The position numbers and the translations under genes are program-made. From assembly GCA_963693365.1 (NCBI GenBank), contig CAVNZM010000001.1, positions 15,624,001 through 15,688,000 on the forward strand: a stretch of 64,000 nucleotides of DNA. Direction: 5' to 3'. Below are positions 33,168 to 52,330 of this stretch, piece after piece. Each line of letters opens with the position of its first letter. Positions within the stretch are counted from its first letter, which is position 1. The notes below the pieces were generated by a model, which saw only the letters and a list, made by a program, of their open reading frames with translations, was not told where the DNA came from and made no database searches. Source of the stretch: Amoebidium appalachense (lineage: Eukaryota > Ichthyosporea).

Positions 33168-34020
33168 CTTGCAGGTTCCTTGCTTATAATCATACGTGAC
33201 TTGAAGGTGATATACGACTTCACATTTCGCAAAAATTGGCCGGCTTTCGTGAAAAAGCTAGTGCTACGGGACTTATCAGGTTCAGTGTTTACATGCATAT
33301 GATATGTGGTGGTTGGGTTTCAAAGTATTATGTGTAGTATTCATACAGACCATTACTATGATACGTTGTACAATTTAATGACCTAGCTAGGGATACGTCT
33401 ATTATTTCGTTCAAAGTTTTAAATTTCAAAGTTTATTGATCCTAGGCTTAGTTATTTTGTATTCGCATGATGCAAACTCATCTTTTTAAAAGTCAAACGA
33501 GGCTCAGGATGGCCAGCAGGCTGGACCCCCTATGAACAAGAGTGTGTTTTATTTTTAACAGACCCCGAGTCAAAATAATTACACACTTTATGAAATAAAA
33601 CCTTTAAACGTTCACAATACATGTATTTGCCGAAGGAAGAGGAGGTTGCCGTCTTGAATGCAGGGGAAAGTATTAAAAATTAATTAACTCCCCCCCCCCC
33701 CCCCCCCCCCCTACCTGGTATCATCATTGAAAATATGGCATACCTCGTTGAAGGTGCTAAGAGCAACCAACACACTTTGCGACAGTGTTGACCCACGGGC
33801 CACCCCCATTCTTGCTTCCGATGCCAGTGCCTTTAAGTAGACTACCACTCAAGAGAGTGCGCTCTCTTACCCTCTACTTGACCTACCATATTCAGACCCA
33901 ACCATTCGAAATCCGATCCAGGCACATATAAGTTGATCTGGTGACACAGGCTGAGTAGAACGTGACTGCTTTTTGCTCACTCATGCAACGATTTCTCTTT
34001 TCATTGACGGCCTGCCCAAA
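33168..34020. other. Intergenic, no gene seen
   Basis: A/T-rich unique sequence with the likely polyadenylation signal of the acylase at 33594-33599 and a 22-base C run near 33690-33711. Confidence 0.45.
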
Positions 34021-34039
34021 TCCCACATATGCATTTAGC

Positions 34040-34041
34040 CT

Positions 34042-34075
<34 letters not shown>

Positions 34076-34383
34076 TCCTCCTCCTTCTCCTCACCCCCAC
34101 CCCCATCCGAAACACACACATACACACACATAAACACACACATACACACACATAAACACACACATATACACATGCATAATCCTCCCCAACCCCCCTCCCC
34201 CTACCACCACACACACACACACATTCACTTCCCACCCGATCCCCCGACCCACTCCTTCTCTCTCTCTGCCGCACTTTTCAACACACGTTTTCTTGCACGC
34301 AAGCACGCACGCATGCACGCACGCACGCACACATGCACGCACGCACGCTCAAGCGCACACACAGGCACAGAAGCACCACACAG

Positions 34384-34428
<45 letters not shown>

Positions 34429-34719
34429 ACCACCACCACCACCACCACCACCACCACCACCACCACTACCACCCTCTCCCTCCTCCTCCTCCCCTCCTCC
34501 TCCCCCTCCCCATCCCCCCAAAAAAACTTGGAAAAAAACATTATAAGAAAACCTCAGTGAATGGAAACATACAGAGAGAAAATAAGAAAAATGGAGGAAA
34601 AGAAGGAGATAAAGAAAATAGAAAGAAAAAAAGGAGAACCAAACCATAGGGGACTGCTTCTTCTGACGAACCAGTTTAAAAGGAGTGTGACCGTCGGTTC
34701 AACCACTCTGAATTCAAAT

Positions 34720-34759
<40 letters not shown>

Positions 34760-34800
34760 AAGAAGACTCTGGCCTCTTATGCTTCAAGTAAACCCAGCGT
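34040..34800. repeat. C runs, (CAC)n, CA repeats and A run
   Basis: C run 34041-34071, CA-type dinucleotides 34108-34170, GCAC repeats 34295-34350, C run 34386-34428 followed by (CAC)n to about 34470, purine-rich 34560-34640 and an A run of about 35 (34721-34755). No gene. Confidence 0.85.
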
Positions 34801-35076
34801 GCACGTGAGCTCTCTTTTCCAGTCACTGTTTCCCTCGACGACATACCTTCTGGTGCCCACAGCTGTGTTTCGGTGCTAAATAGAATTATATCCTTAAGTT
34901 AAAACAAGAATCTTCGTACCGTTATTCCCCCATTTTGGCTCACTCGCACCGAGTACCACAGAGGTTAAAATAAAAAAACGAGGATTCGTGACAGCATGAA
35001 ATCGATGTGTTAGCCACCACCGTGCATATATACTATGATGCCTGTACCGCGATACATAGATATCCTCAGTACACAC

Positions 35077-35141
35077 CTCAAATGGATATCTCAAATGGAT
35101 ATCTCAAATGGATATCTCAAATGGATATCTCAAATGGATAT
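35077..35141. repeat. 13-bp minisatellite, five units
   Basis: Five perfect tandem copies of CTCAAATGGATAT. The unit is not a multiple of three and no coding role is evident. Confidence 0.92.
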
Positions 35142-35319
35142 CTCGGGCAGCACACCCATACAGACACCTGTACAGTGCCCATATGAAGACACCATATGTA
35201 ACACTATACACACCTATAGGGTGTGACTGAAAATGTGTACTTTGGAAATGTGGTATAATTATCTTGATTTTTAGGGAACGTTGGACTCATGTTCTTAAAT
35301 CTCCCCGTCGGTGGAGGGA

Positions 35320-37130
<1,811 letters not shown>

Positions 37131-37139
37131 CGCACTAGT

Positions 37140-40100
37140 TTGTTCGCCAGAAACACTGCCGACTGGTTGAAATACGGAAGTGTGCTTCAAAAGTTGAATT
37201 GGATGTCCCGTGAAGGTGATCAATACAATACGCCGGAGGGGGGGGGAGGAGGGGCTGGGCTCGACTCTGGCTGACGGGGTAGACTACAGGCGGAAATTTG
37301 CAACAACTGCATTAAAGAAGGTGAAGGGTTGGTGCCACTGAAGGTCCATGCACGTATATGGAAAACCTGCAGTGCTGATGCATGGGCATGGGCCGCAAAT
37401 TCCTTCATGCCTATTTTCAAAAGCCCAGAAAAGCGTATACCGAGCTATCATAGGGGTCGTTAACGTAACATCGTGGATGAAAACGTACACCAGAATAATA
37501 CCGGTGAGCCATGTCAAAACCCGACGTGGCCCTAAACAGAGTTTGTGTTGTGCGCATGTTGCTTCTTTTTCTTTTTCTTTTTCAAAGAAATTCCAGGCTT
37601 GCCAATGGAAACGAAGTCTTCAGGTGTAGGCCCGGCTCAAAGTAGATCCAGCTACTTTCCTGGTCCATATGTTTTCTCAAGGAACCCTGACCTAACTTTG
37701 TCACAGGGCATCCGGGCTTTACATGCCTGCAACAGAAAACACCAAAAAAACAGGAGTGCTGAACACTCAGAGACCAAGGAAAAATAGAACTTAGGCAAAA
37801 CAAGTGAGGCATAGAAGGTGCTCTTCCCAAACTTTGGAAAAAGGAAAAGGGCGGAAGAGATGGGGGGGGGGGGGGGGGGGACAATAAACACTACACTATT
37901 TGGCAGTTTATAGGCCCACCAGGGGCATGGGTCAGCCGCGGCCCTGCGCGGAGTACCAGACTCGCGTGATATGTCAACAGCATACGCGCTTGCGCAAGTA
38001 CCTCGTGTCGGCCATTCGTGCAGTCATGGTTTCACTGTTTGGCAAATTCATGCATTTCTCGCTCGAGCATCTTTTTCGCATTGCGTGAAGCATGACAGGC
38101 TCTCTCGCGAAACAACAAGACGGTTCTCTTTGAAAAATTCTTCGAATCGATGATGACTGCAGCGTACGTGTATATGTTCGTTTGATAAACACACTTTTCA
38201 CCGTCTCATTTTCCCGTTAAAGGATTCAGAAGGGGGAAAACGCGTTGGAGTAAAAAATTGCCCGTGTTGCGCTGCTCTGCTGTTGCACGGTAGGGGAGCC
38301 CTCAATGTCGCTTTCCAGATGGCTAGGAAGCATGTTCTTCAAAGGACGGCGTGCGTGTGTAGTAGGAAGGCTGTTGGAGTGCGGGCCACGACGCCGAGTC
38401 TGGACGGGGGAAGAGGCGCACGAGGCTGGGGCGGATGAAGGAGCAGAGGGAGGGGGGGTAAGCACGGCGAAAAACGCCTGGATGAGACGAAGGTCGTCGG
38501 TGCTGTTGGTCTTGTTTTGGCGCATAGATGATCCCTCCATTTTTGAAGCTCAGGAATATGCTTCTTTTTGGTGTATGTGGGGTATGTGTTGAAATAAAGT
38601 GTAAGGGGCGTAGGCGTGGGACAACATGTGTTCGTAAACAGACAACGAGGAAGACGTGTTGGTCGGTTCAACCTGACAGAAACCAGACCGAAAATTGAAG
38701 TTGAGAAGAACCAGAGTGGTATAAGTTGAACCGAGCGAAAATGAAAGAAACCTGTCAGCAATGCTCCTGTCTGCTTCACGCGCAGAACAGGCAGCTATAT
38801 AGCAAAACTTCACTTCGTAAACTGAAAAAAATAAAAATAAAAGTGAAAGTTAAATTGTCCTGTACTGGCCAAAACCAAGAAGTAAGAAGACGTTCCCAAG
38901 AGACACGAAGGTCAAAAGGGTGACGGTTGGTGACGAAACGCGCATCCAAATGTGGCGAGCGTGACTTTGAGCCAACTGGAAAACGATCCATTGTTCAATC
39001 AGTAGGCATCTTTGTGGCGGTGCATCTGTGTGATATAAAACCAATAGGTATGCGCTTTAATCGATGTCTTTGGTGTCACCGTGTCACTGACAACTGTCAT
39101 AAACACACAAATTTGATGACCTACGACCTACTAGTACGTGTATGTGTAACAGGGGCTTTTATTAAAAAAGGAATAATAACATTTCTTGCTAATATTTCTA
39201 GAAATATAAACGTTTTTCTCACGGAACATCATACATTTTGCTTGGTTGTTTCAGCCAAAATCAGGCCTACAGAATTAAGCCAATCAGGTTGAAGTCTTAC
39301 AATTTTCTTGGCGCCGCTTTCTTTTGCTTGATAGGGAAACCCAATCACAAAAACCGATGCGATTCTAATAGCCTGTCTGGAATGTGTCTCCATGTACCTC
39401 CTAGCCGTAATCAATCTTACGGAAGCTTATCAACAAAATTTGCTACCGATGTACCAGTGTGCTTTATGTAGCTTTTAACTTCTATAAAAATATATAGTTA
39501 AATGTAGTTATTTAAAAACAATTATGTTTAGCCATTCAAAAAGATGTTGAAATGCTATATACGCTGTTAAACCGTTGTCCCAACATTGCAGGGTATCCAC
39601 ATTTCTGAACCCCAAGTACTCCCTACACCCGCATTACTTGTCTGACTTTGATGGCCCCTCTATAACCTAGCGCTTCAACTTCCGAATTTCAACTGTTATC
39701 GGAGTTGGAAAAAAAAAGCGAGTGCTTATGCATTCAAAATATGTTTGTTTGTATATCATTTAAGTCTACACAGATATATATATCATGCATATACATACAC
39801 ATTCTGCTGGTGTTACTGGGGCATCTGCTGGTGTTACTGGGGCATCTCGTCATCTTTAGACCCCTCTTATCAGCAATTTCAGATGTGAGCTATGGTACCT
39901 GGTTAATTCAAAGAGCATAACTTAGCTATTTTTATGCTGTTTGCTTTTTATGATTCTTATTTGAAACCATTTTTGAAACTTTGCCCAGGTTCTGAGACTC
40001 AATATTCGGTACTTTAATTTATTCTTTGGTTGAATTGAATCGCTTCTGAAATTTCATCGATACGCATGAGCACCCCGGCCCGGCTAGGCAGGGACACGTG

Positions 40101-40260
40101 GGAAGTGCTCAGTGGTCATTCACCCTTTGACCTCAAAAAGAGAAAATATTACGCATTGCTTCAGCAACACTAATAGTTACTATTGTAATCTAGCTGGAGT
40201 GGTTTCCCCACGTGGACAACGATTGCAGACACTGGCCCACTAACACCCATGGTCATGATC
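37140..40260. other. Intergenic, no convincing gene
   Basis: Mostly unique sequence becoming A/T-rich beyond 38.8 kb. A G run lies at 37862-37880. A 21-bp tandem duplication beginning TCTGCTGGTGTTACTGGGG is at 39803-39844. One Ser/Pro-rich minus-strand frame (38226-38540) is listed separately. Confidence 0.4.
38226..38540 (-). CDS. Hypothetical Ser/Pro-rich protein (low support)
   Basis: An ATG with good context (AAAAATGG) opens 104 codons. The first 30 residues are mixed (MEGSSMRQNKTNSTDDLRLI), followed by a Pro/Ser-rich stretch, two Arg triplets and a polar tail. No domain is recognised, no TATA box is visible upstream, and no intron is needed. It may be a chance frame. Confidence 0.2.
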   Translation of the reverse strand: MEGSSMRQNKTNSTDDLRLIQAFFAVLTPPPSAPSSAPASCASSPVQTRRRGPHSNSLPTTHARRPLKNMLPSHLESDIEGSPTVQQQSSATRAIFYSNAFSPF

Positions 40261-40273
40261 AGGGTGGGCCAAC

Positions 40274-40345
40274 TGCCCATTGCCCATTGCCCATTGCCCA
40301 CCGTGCCCATTGCCAATGATTGCCCTATGCCCATGGCCCATGGCC
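40274..40345. repeat. Heptamer repeat (TGCCCAT)n, degenerate
   Basis: Three perfect TGCCCAT units at 40274-40294, then variants including TGCCCAC, TGCCAAT and CATGGCCCATGGCCATCC. Confidence 0.85.
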
Positions 40346-40613
40346 ATCCATGGCCATCTAATTTTCACATCCACTTCTTTTGACATGACATAACCAACAT
40401 GTCGTTTCTATAATCCTTATGCTGTCACATGTACATGTGCGAATTTATTGCTGGTGGCACGTGCAACATCGGGCCCACCCACATTCGCCACAGATGAGGT
40501 TTCTTATATTGCAGGAATTTGGTTGAGCAATTTCCCACTATATTCCTACTTTTTTGTGTGTTTTATTATATATAAATTAGTAGGAAAGTTAATAATACAT
40601 CTATTTTTTTGTT

Positions 40614-40617
<4 letters not shown>

Positions 40618-40666
<49 letters not shown>

Positions 40667-40708
40667 ATTCTTAGCCCTGTCTGATGCCCCGATCGAAATA
40701 AAATCCCT

Positions 40709-40750
<42 letters not shown>

Positions 40751-40950
40751 ATTCCCACCTAGCTCCGTGAGCTCAAGTGAGACAGAGTTTGATTTTTCAG
40801 TTGGGTATGTATGTGTGTGTACATTGCGTGTGTGTGCGTGTGTGTTACTGAAGGAAGAAAAAGGAAAGGTGTACACGGTACAATGCAACTCCCGTGGGCC
40901 AGCGGGCGGAGGGGGGGGGGAGCTCGAGACACGGGGGGCCGGGGGCGGGG

Positions 40951-40985
<35 letters not shown>

Positions 40986-40995
40986 GGGGGGGGGG
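40618..40995. repeat. (TA)n, 41-base G run and G-rich tract
   Basis: (TA)n of about 46 bases at 40618-40663, G run 40709-40749, G-rich 40908-40999 with runs at 40952-40984. These form the 3' flank of the minus-strand methyltransferase gene. Confidence 0.85.
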
Positions 40996-41299
40996 GGGGA
41001 ACAAGAAACTCAGATAGCTGCATGGGGGGGTCATACTGCAGCATTTATATATTCCGACGGGTGTATGGAGAGCAGGTACCACCGTGGCGTTGGGGGTCCA
41101 TTTGCTGTGTTTGTATTTGTGTTTTCAACGGCTAATGTAGAGCTTGTAACTAACTAGGTTATTGTGTTCATGCATGTGTTTCTGGATTAACCGACAACCA
41201 GGCCTGCCATCCCCTCTATTCAAGCCCACACACGCATTACTACATTATTTATCTCAATAAAGCCATTATTGGAAATTAAAAAAATAAATAAAACAGACA

Positions 41300-46182
<4,883 letters not shown>

Positions 46183-46187
46183 CGTGG

Positions 46188-46244
46188 CCAATCACGTGCG
46201 TGTGTTCACGTGTTTTGCACGTGTTCATGCACACAGTATAAAAG
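46188..46244. promoter_or_regulatory. Bidirectional promoter: CCAAT, three CACGTG boxes, TATA
   Basis: CCAAT at 46188-46192, CACGTG at 46193-46198, 46207-46212 and 46218-46223, and TATAAAAG on the + strand at 46237-46244. The minus-strand RRM-methyltransferase ATG is at 46182, directly beside the CCAAT box, so its transcript must start within or beyond these boxes. CACGTG is the canonical bHLH/bZIP E/G-box. Confidence 0.55.
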
Positions 46245-46319
46245 TAGCGCCACTGACCCAAGGCGGTTGTGGTGCAAGAAGTGAATGTAGGCGAACTTTG
46301 AAAGAAGAAGGATGATGGG

Positions 46320-46481
46320 ATGAGGTTAGGGAGAGTTAATGGGGCTAAGATGTCGAGAGGAAGAATAAGGTCGGCAGGAGTATTTGTAGAAGCCAAACGA
46401 CCAACGCTGTTTGATGGAAACTCCGAGTCAGAATTCATACATTCCTCGCTTAATTCCTCTCATACACCCAACAAACATAGC
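46320..46481 (+). CDS. Possible first exon of a divergent gene (low support)
   Basis: Downstream of the TATA box at 46237 the frame from ATG 46320 reads 54 residues (MRLGRVNGAKMSRGRIRSAG and on) before a C run. A minimal upstream frame ATG-ATG-GGA-TGA overlaps this ATG. The peptide is basic, then Ser-rich, with no domain recognised. No splice donor is obvious, so the end given is simply where simple sequence begins. Confidence 0.25.
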
Positions 46482-47659
46482 CCCCCCCCCCTCCCCCCCC
46501 CCCCCCCCCCCCCCCAACAAACACACACGCACACACACTACCCACCCCGGGCAACCCAACCCCCACCCACCCACAAAAAAAAAAAAAAAAAAAAAAAAAA
46601 ACATTCCCCTGGGGCACACTGTTGCTCTATTATGTGTCGGACATTGTGTCCAGGTGCTCCTCACGTGTGTGTTCGTCTGAATAATTTTTCAAAGTTCCAT
46701 TAAAATCCAAAAACACTCTACTTTTTTCCATTCATTAATGATTCCACGTTCCTAAACCCTCTGATAGTGTAGAAGACACTGAACCCCCTCCCTCCCTCCC
46801 TCCCCCCCACCTTCCCCCCTCCCCCCTCTCCCCCCGGCCCCCCCAGCCCCCAATACACTTCAACACACACACGCACACACACATAACCCACCACCACCAC
46901 CACCACCACCATGCCACACACACAACATCACCACCTCCATCACCACCACCACCACAATATAAATCTAAAAAATAAAAAGAAAGAAAGAAAGAAAGAAACT
47001 TCGTTATCCCCCAGGCATTTCTTTTGGCCACTATAACCTTCTCTCTACAACAATTCCATTTAGAAACATTGTTTTTTCCCTTTTTTTTTTGGTTTTACAA
47101 CCCTCCCCCCACACCTCACACCCTCCGTCCCTCCCCCCTCCCCCCCCCCCCCCCCCCCCCCCCCCCTTCCCCTCCGGCGCAAAAAAAGGAAAAGGGAGAA
47201 AGACCACGAAGAAGGGCGGAAGGGGGGGGGGGGGGGGGGTTGGGGCACAAAGGTGAAAAGCAAAACAAGTTGCGAGGGAGAACAAGAGAGAAGAATTAAC
47301 GCATACCAAGGAAAGAGTTCACCCTGTAAGCCCCCTTTTCTCAGCTAGTACACATTGACTCAATGAACACGCCAAGAAACGCAACCCCTTGCCAACACCT
47401 TTTCGTTTTACCGACATCATTGCAACCAAAAGAAAAACACCTTCCCTTCCTCTCCCTCCCCCCCTTGCCCCCCCTACCCCGCCCCCCCTCCCCTTCATAG
47501 AACCCCGCTCCCATTTACACTAAGCACCGTGATCCTCGGGCTTGGTGACACCACTCCCTCCCTCTCAGGCACTTACCCTCCCTCCCTCTCTCTCTATTGC
47601 TCTCTCTCTTCTCTCACGCACTCACTTGCTCTCTCTCCCTCCCTCCCTCCCTCCCTCCC

Positions 47660-47694
<35 letters not shown>

Positions 47695-47836
47695 TCGTTC
47701 TCGCTGACTCAATCACTCACTACACGCACACAAACCCTCTCTCCCCTTCCCTTTCCCTCGTCACTCTACCTCTCTCCCTCCCCCTCCCAACGCCTTCCCT
47801 CCCCCCTTCCTCTCTCCCCCCTCCCTTTCCCTCTCT

Positions 47837-47923
<87 letters not shown>

Positions 47924-47937
47924 CCCCCCCCCCCCCC

Positions 47938-47977
<40 letters not shown>

Positions 47978-47981
47978 CTCC

Positions 47982-48062
<81 letters not shown>

Positions 48063-48143
48063 CTCCCTCCCCTCTCCCTTTCTCCCTCTCCCTCCCTCCC
48101 CCCACCGCTCCCTCTCCCCCCCCCCCCCCCCTTCCTCTCTCCT

Positions 48144-48175
<32 letters not shown>

Positions 48176-48230
48176 CCCTCTCCCCCCCTCCCCTCTCCCC
48201 CCCATGATTCCTCCCTTGCCATTGATATCA
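46480..48230. repeat. Simple-sequence field: C runs, A run, (CT)n
   Basis: C runs 46482-46515, 47135-47166 and 47661-47692; A run of about 28 (46574-46601); CAC repeats 46890-46952; (CT)n 47838-47920, 47941-47973 and 47987-48058 separated by C runs and CCTCC tracts, then C-rich to 48203. The Ser-Leu and Arg-Glu frames are artefacts. Confidence 0.88.
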
Positions 48231-49258
48231 TGGATAGACATCAGCACACGCCTGCACCTACGATCGCCCCCAGACAGGGCGAAAAAGTGATGCATGTGAG
48301 CAGTAAGTGTTCCCCTGCGGTGGTTGCCTACCTCTGAATGTTCCCCGTGCGGAATTCAGAAATCGGCTGGGGTCGGCTGTGGCTACAGACGCATCCATAT
48401 GCGTTTCAAGTGCACCAAAATAGTAATAAAATATGAATTCAACAAAGAGCTTATTAACTGATTTAAGGTTTTCACTAAAAATTTGGGTCGTACGCGTAGG
48501 AAATGGTGGGTGGTGATGATCGATCAGCTGGTCTCACAATGGCCCACATATATCGAGAGATATCCGTAGAACTATCCCAGGAAGTTGTGAAATATTTCAA
48601 TAAGAAAGGGAAAAAGTGTTTTCCGAGACCATGCCGCGCCCCAGGTTTGAAAGTATAAGACTTCTGTTTTACATATCATATCGAAAAACCTGGAGCTCAA
48701 CTCTAAATACTTTGTAACATATGGCATACATATGGGGATCGACATATCAGTCTCTGGTATAGCGTTTTGAATTTGTATATCCCCTCATTGTAATATCAGG
48801 TGCAAGATACGTCCGGATATTACTTGAATATCAACTTAAGGACAAATATGGTATTGTTGCACCCCCCTCCCCCCCAAACCCCAACCCCAACCGGTACCCT
48901 AACCCCACCGTTTTCCTGTTCTTAAGGTTCCCGCGGGACTCTTGGTTTTTACTCGTACTGCCGTCGGACGCTCTTGTGTCTGTATGTGTGCGTGTGTGTA
49001 CACGTGCACGGCACGTACACACGTGCACGTGCACGTGTGTTTATGTGTGGGTATGTACATGTATGTATGTGTGTGTGGGGGGGGGGGGGCACGGGGGGGG
49101 AGGGGGGGTGGACGGTCCTGGGGGGGGGGGGGGGGGAGGGGGGGGGGAGGGGGGGGGGGGGAGGGTGGGGAGAGGGCAAATAGAATGATGGATGTACGTA
49201 AAGAATATGGGTATAGTGGTGGTGGTTTATTTTTGTTAAGACTTTTTGGTTGTTGTAG

Positions 49259-49294
<36 letters not shown>

Positions 49295-49823
49295 CCCCCC
49301 CCCCCCCCCCGGGGGGGGAGGGGAGGGGGGGCATAACATGTTTACGTTCAAAAAAATCAAATTTATAATGAGATTGGGAGTGGTTGTGGCCGTGTGGATG
49401 TATGGGGGATTTGTTATTTACGTGTCGGTGATTTTAGCAGCTACTATTGTTGGAGGCAAGGGGTTAAGGGGTTTGCGGGATTCAGCAGGCGGGCGGGCGC
49501 GCAGAGTAGCAGAGGGAGGCGGGGAGGGGGGGAGGGGAGGGGGGGGGGGAGGAGAGGGAGGGGAGGGGTCAGGGGTCAAATGAATGGTTTCGACCTCCAA
49601 AGCCGTGAGGTGCCGTTGCGTGTGCAGAATTATCCCCCCGCAGATTAATCCCCCCCCCCCCCCCCCCCCCTCCCCCCCCCTCCCCCCCCCGGCTGCCGCC
49701 ACCGCCACCACCACCACGAGTGTGCAAGTGTGCGGGCGCGCGCACGTGTGTCTGTGGGTGTGCGTGGCTGGGCGTGTGTGTGTGTGGGGGGGTGAATGAG
49801 AATGTAAGCTGGTGTGCAAGTGT

Positions 49824-49871
<48 letters not shown>

Positions 49872-50400
49872 GTGCATACGTGCGTGTGTGCATTTGTGTT
49901 GAATGCGCTCGTGTGTGTGTTCGCCCGCTTATGTTGATGTATGTGTGTGCGTATGTGTGCAACTTGTGTGCGTGTGTGGTGTGTTTTTCTGTGCATCATT
50001 TCGTGTCTGAGTCAACTAAAGAAATATCGGAACCGTACTGCAAAATGTGTTCCAGATGCCATCTAGCTAACGTGATTTTTCGTTTTCAAATTTTAATGCA
50101 GTGCATCCATTGGCACCGCTATGGCCCCCGAACACAGTTCTTGGGCAGTGGGTACTATCCCACACAGTAATTTCAATCTATGTATCCATACGAGGTAAAA
50201 TACGTGCTGTTAGATATTTGCAAACCTACAAGGCCGCACTCAGAATTCTCTAAACGAAAGAAACAAGAAGACTATTGCTCAGATCAACCAATCGGAAACA
50301 ACCATACTAATTTCATGGTGAAAAGCACAAGTAAGCTCTCACACACTATTCGAATCCCCTAACAAAATTCCAAATTTCGCTTGTCTACCCACTAGTATAT
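48230..50400. other. Intergenic with G/C runs, no convincing gene
   Basis: 48240-48860 is unique A/T-leaning sequence. 49060-49170 is G-rich; 49259-49310 is a C run broken once and followed by G; C runs lie at 49649-49690 and a G run at 49839-49870. 50000-50400 is unique. An 81-codon frame at 49338-49583 with one hydrophobic segment is probably chance. Confidence 0.4.
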
Positions 50401-52221
50401 CTATGCAGCCTGGGTAGCAGGCGCAACCTGTGCCTGAGTGGTAGCAGGGGCCACTTCCACGGGCGTAGCAGCAGTAGCCTCCGTTTCCTGAACCTCAACC
50501 GGCGAAGTTGCGGGGACAATGGGGGTCTCTTGGGGAGTAGCAGGGGTCTCCTCAGGTGCGGCGGCGGAAGTCTGAGGAGCCGCAACAACTTCGTTGGGGA
50601 CAGCGGGGGTCGCAATCGCCGCAGGTTTGGTCTCAGATGCAACCACAACGGGGGTGGCAGGGGCCTCGGGGGCTGCCGCGACGGTCTGGGGGGCCACGAC
50701 AGATTCTGCAGGTGGGGCAGCGGCGGCAGCGGTGGCGGGGGCAACCTCGGGAGCAACAACAGCCGGGGAGGTTGCGACGGGAGCGGGGGGAACCTCAGCA
50801 ACAACCGGAGCCACTGGGGTGGGGATCTCCATAGAAGGGGTGGTGGCAGCGGGCTGCTGTGTGACCTGGTTGGCCAAGTTGCGCAGCATACCAGCAAGCA
50901 TGTCGGCAGCAGCGGCACCCTGCACGTTATCAATGTTGATGTTTGCACCCTCGCCGATATGGTCCACCTCGTCGGCAACGGCGGCAATGTTAGCAGCAAT
51001 GAGCGTGGTGTCAACGTTCACGGGCGTGGTGTCGTTGTTTGCACTGTTCACATCCACAACACCGGCAGAGACCTGGGGTACGGCCGTAGCTGTGATGGCC
51101 GCGCCGACGGTTTCGGGCTGCTCGACCTGAACGGGGACGGGGGCGGGCTTGGGCTCCTCCTTAGCAACGGTGGGCGTGGGCTTGCGTGCGGGGGTGGTGG
51201 TGGTGGGGGCAGGGGGAGCAGGGGGGAAGCTTGGAAGGGATGCACATGCCCTTGTCGGAGGGACCAGTCACACGGCAGTCGTTGGCGCAACGCACGAGCT
51301 GCCAGCGAGCGTCAAGACGGCACCCGGCCTTGATACATTTGTCCATATCACCACCACAGTTCCAATCCTCGGCAGTGCCGCCCAGCTGACGAGCGCAGTC
51401 CTGTTCGTTGGCGCAAGGGACGTAGCGGGGGTCGGGGTACTTGAACACGCAGGCACCCTGCTTGGTGATCTTGATCTCCGGGTGGAGGCACTTTGCAACC
51501 TCAAACAGACACTCGTTGCTGTACGTCTTGCCGTTGCTGGCGCACACGGGGTCATTCTCCTTAGGGCATGCCTTGGCGCATTTGTCCGTGGGGGTGGGCT
51601 TGGGGGTAACCACTGTCTTGCTGGGTGCGGGCTTGGGCTCCGGCTTAGGCTCAGGCTTGGGCTGAGGCTTGGTCTCGGGCTTGGGTTCGGGGGTGGTTTC
51701 GGCGGTGGGTTCGGGCTGGGCCTGAACGGTGGGGGTGGTGGGGGTAGCAGGAACAACGGGAAGGGGGGCGGAGCCACAGTCACCCTGGTTGACGAGTGTG
51801 ATGGAGCTGGCACTGCGAGCAACAGAGCTGCAGCTGGCAACGTTCAGAGCACATTCGTTGGGGTACCTGTGGGGGAATGAATGTGTGAGATGCTTTCGGC
51901 GAGATGAAATGGGGGTTGCATTTCTCGTCCTTTCTGATGGAATAAATCTCGTGTAGTTTAACTACAAGCCAAAAGTATAATATATTGAAGTGTGTATTTG
52001 CAAGCTAGCTGAGCACTGCTGTCGGGCCAGAAAACAAAAAAATAAACAAAATAAAAAGAGAGAGAGGACAATGAAAGAGAGTTGAAGAATACTTACGTGA
52101 AATTGTCGCTGCCGCAGACAGGTGCATACTCGGAGCCACAGTTGTTGGGGCAGGGTGTCTGGGCGAGCACGGCGCTGGCGGCGCCCAGCATAAGACAAGG
52201 GGCGGACAGGCGGCGAATCAT
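50401..52221 (-). CDS. Secreted two-Kazal-domain protein with Pro/Ala/Thr-rich tail, frameshifted
   Basis: Exon 1 is 52221-52097 and exon 2 runs from 51866 to the stop at 50401; donor CAC|GTAAGT, acceptor CCCCACAG, phase 2. The N-terminus MIRRLSAPCLML-GAASAVLAQ is a signal peptide. Kazal domain 1 spans the intron (CPNNC, PVCGSD, TYPNEC), Kazal 2 follows a Pro-Glu-Lys linker (CAKAC, DPVCASNGKTYSNEC, GAC). Kazal domains inhibit serine proteases; the target is unknown. A further Cys-rich segment (YVPCANEQDCARQ to GMCIPSK) carries ten cysteines. The frame then breaks at a C6 run (+ strand G6, 51221-51226); one base fewer continues into about 270 residues rich in Ala, Pro, Thr and Val, resembling a glycosylated stalk. 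A TATA box (52323-52330) and CCAAT boxes support the start. Confidence 0.8.
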
Positions 52222-52322
52222 TTTCCTAATCTGCAATTACAAGTGTGTAATACAATAGTGTGTGTTTTTGTTCTATTCTGAACTTGACGTTGCAGACTGA
52301 TCGACGTGGATGGTTGTGAAGG

Positions 52323-52330
52323 TTTATATA
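52323..52330 (-). promoter_or_regulatory. TATA box of the Kazal gene, with CCAAT boxes upstream
   Basis: CTATATAAACC on the minus strand, about 100 bases before the ATG. CCAAT boxes on the same strand lie near 52410, 52473 and 52490. Confidence 0.75.

Noticed and set aside
38927-39292. 121-codon + strand frame
   Set aside because: Starts at TTG, lies in A/T-rich unique DNA, and shows no domain or promoter.
47529-48295. Long Ser-Leu/Pro and Arg-Glu frames
   Set aside because: Six-frame by-products of (CT)n and C runs; the opposite strand and the other frames are open too.
48868-48908. Telomere-like CCCCAAACCCCAACCCC and CCCTAACCCC
   Set aside because: Only a few imperfect units inside the window with unique DNA on both sides; typical of C-rich simple sequence here.
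49338-49583. 81-codon frame with one hydrophobic segment
   Set aside because: Begins in and ends in G-rich simple sequence and an alternative frame is equally open; no support beyond one hydrophobic stretch.
50530-51333. 267-codon + strand frame rich in Gly and Arg
   Set aside because: Antisense to the Kazal gene; arises from its Ala/Pro/Thr-biased codons.
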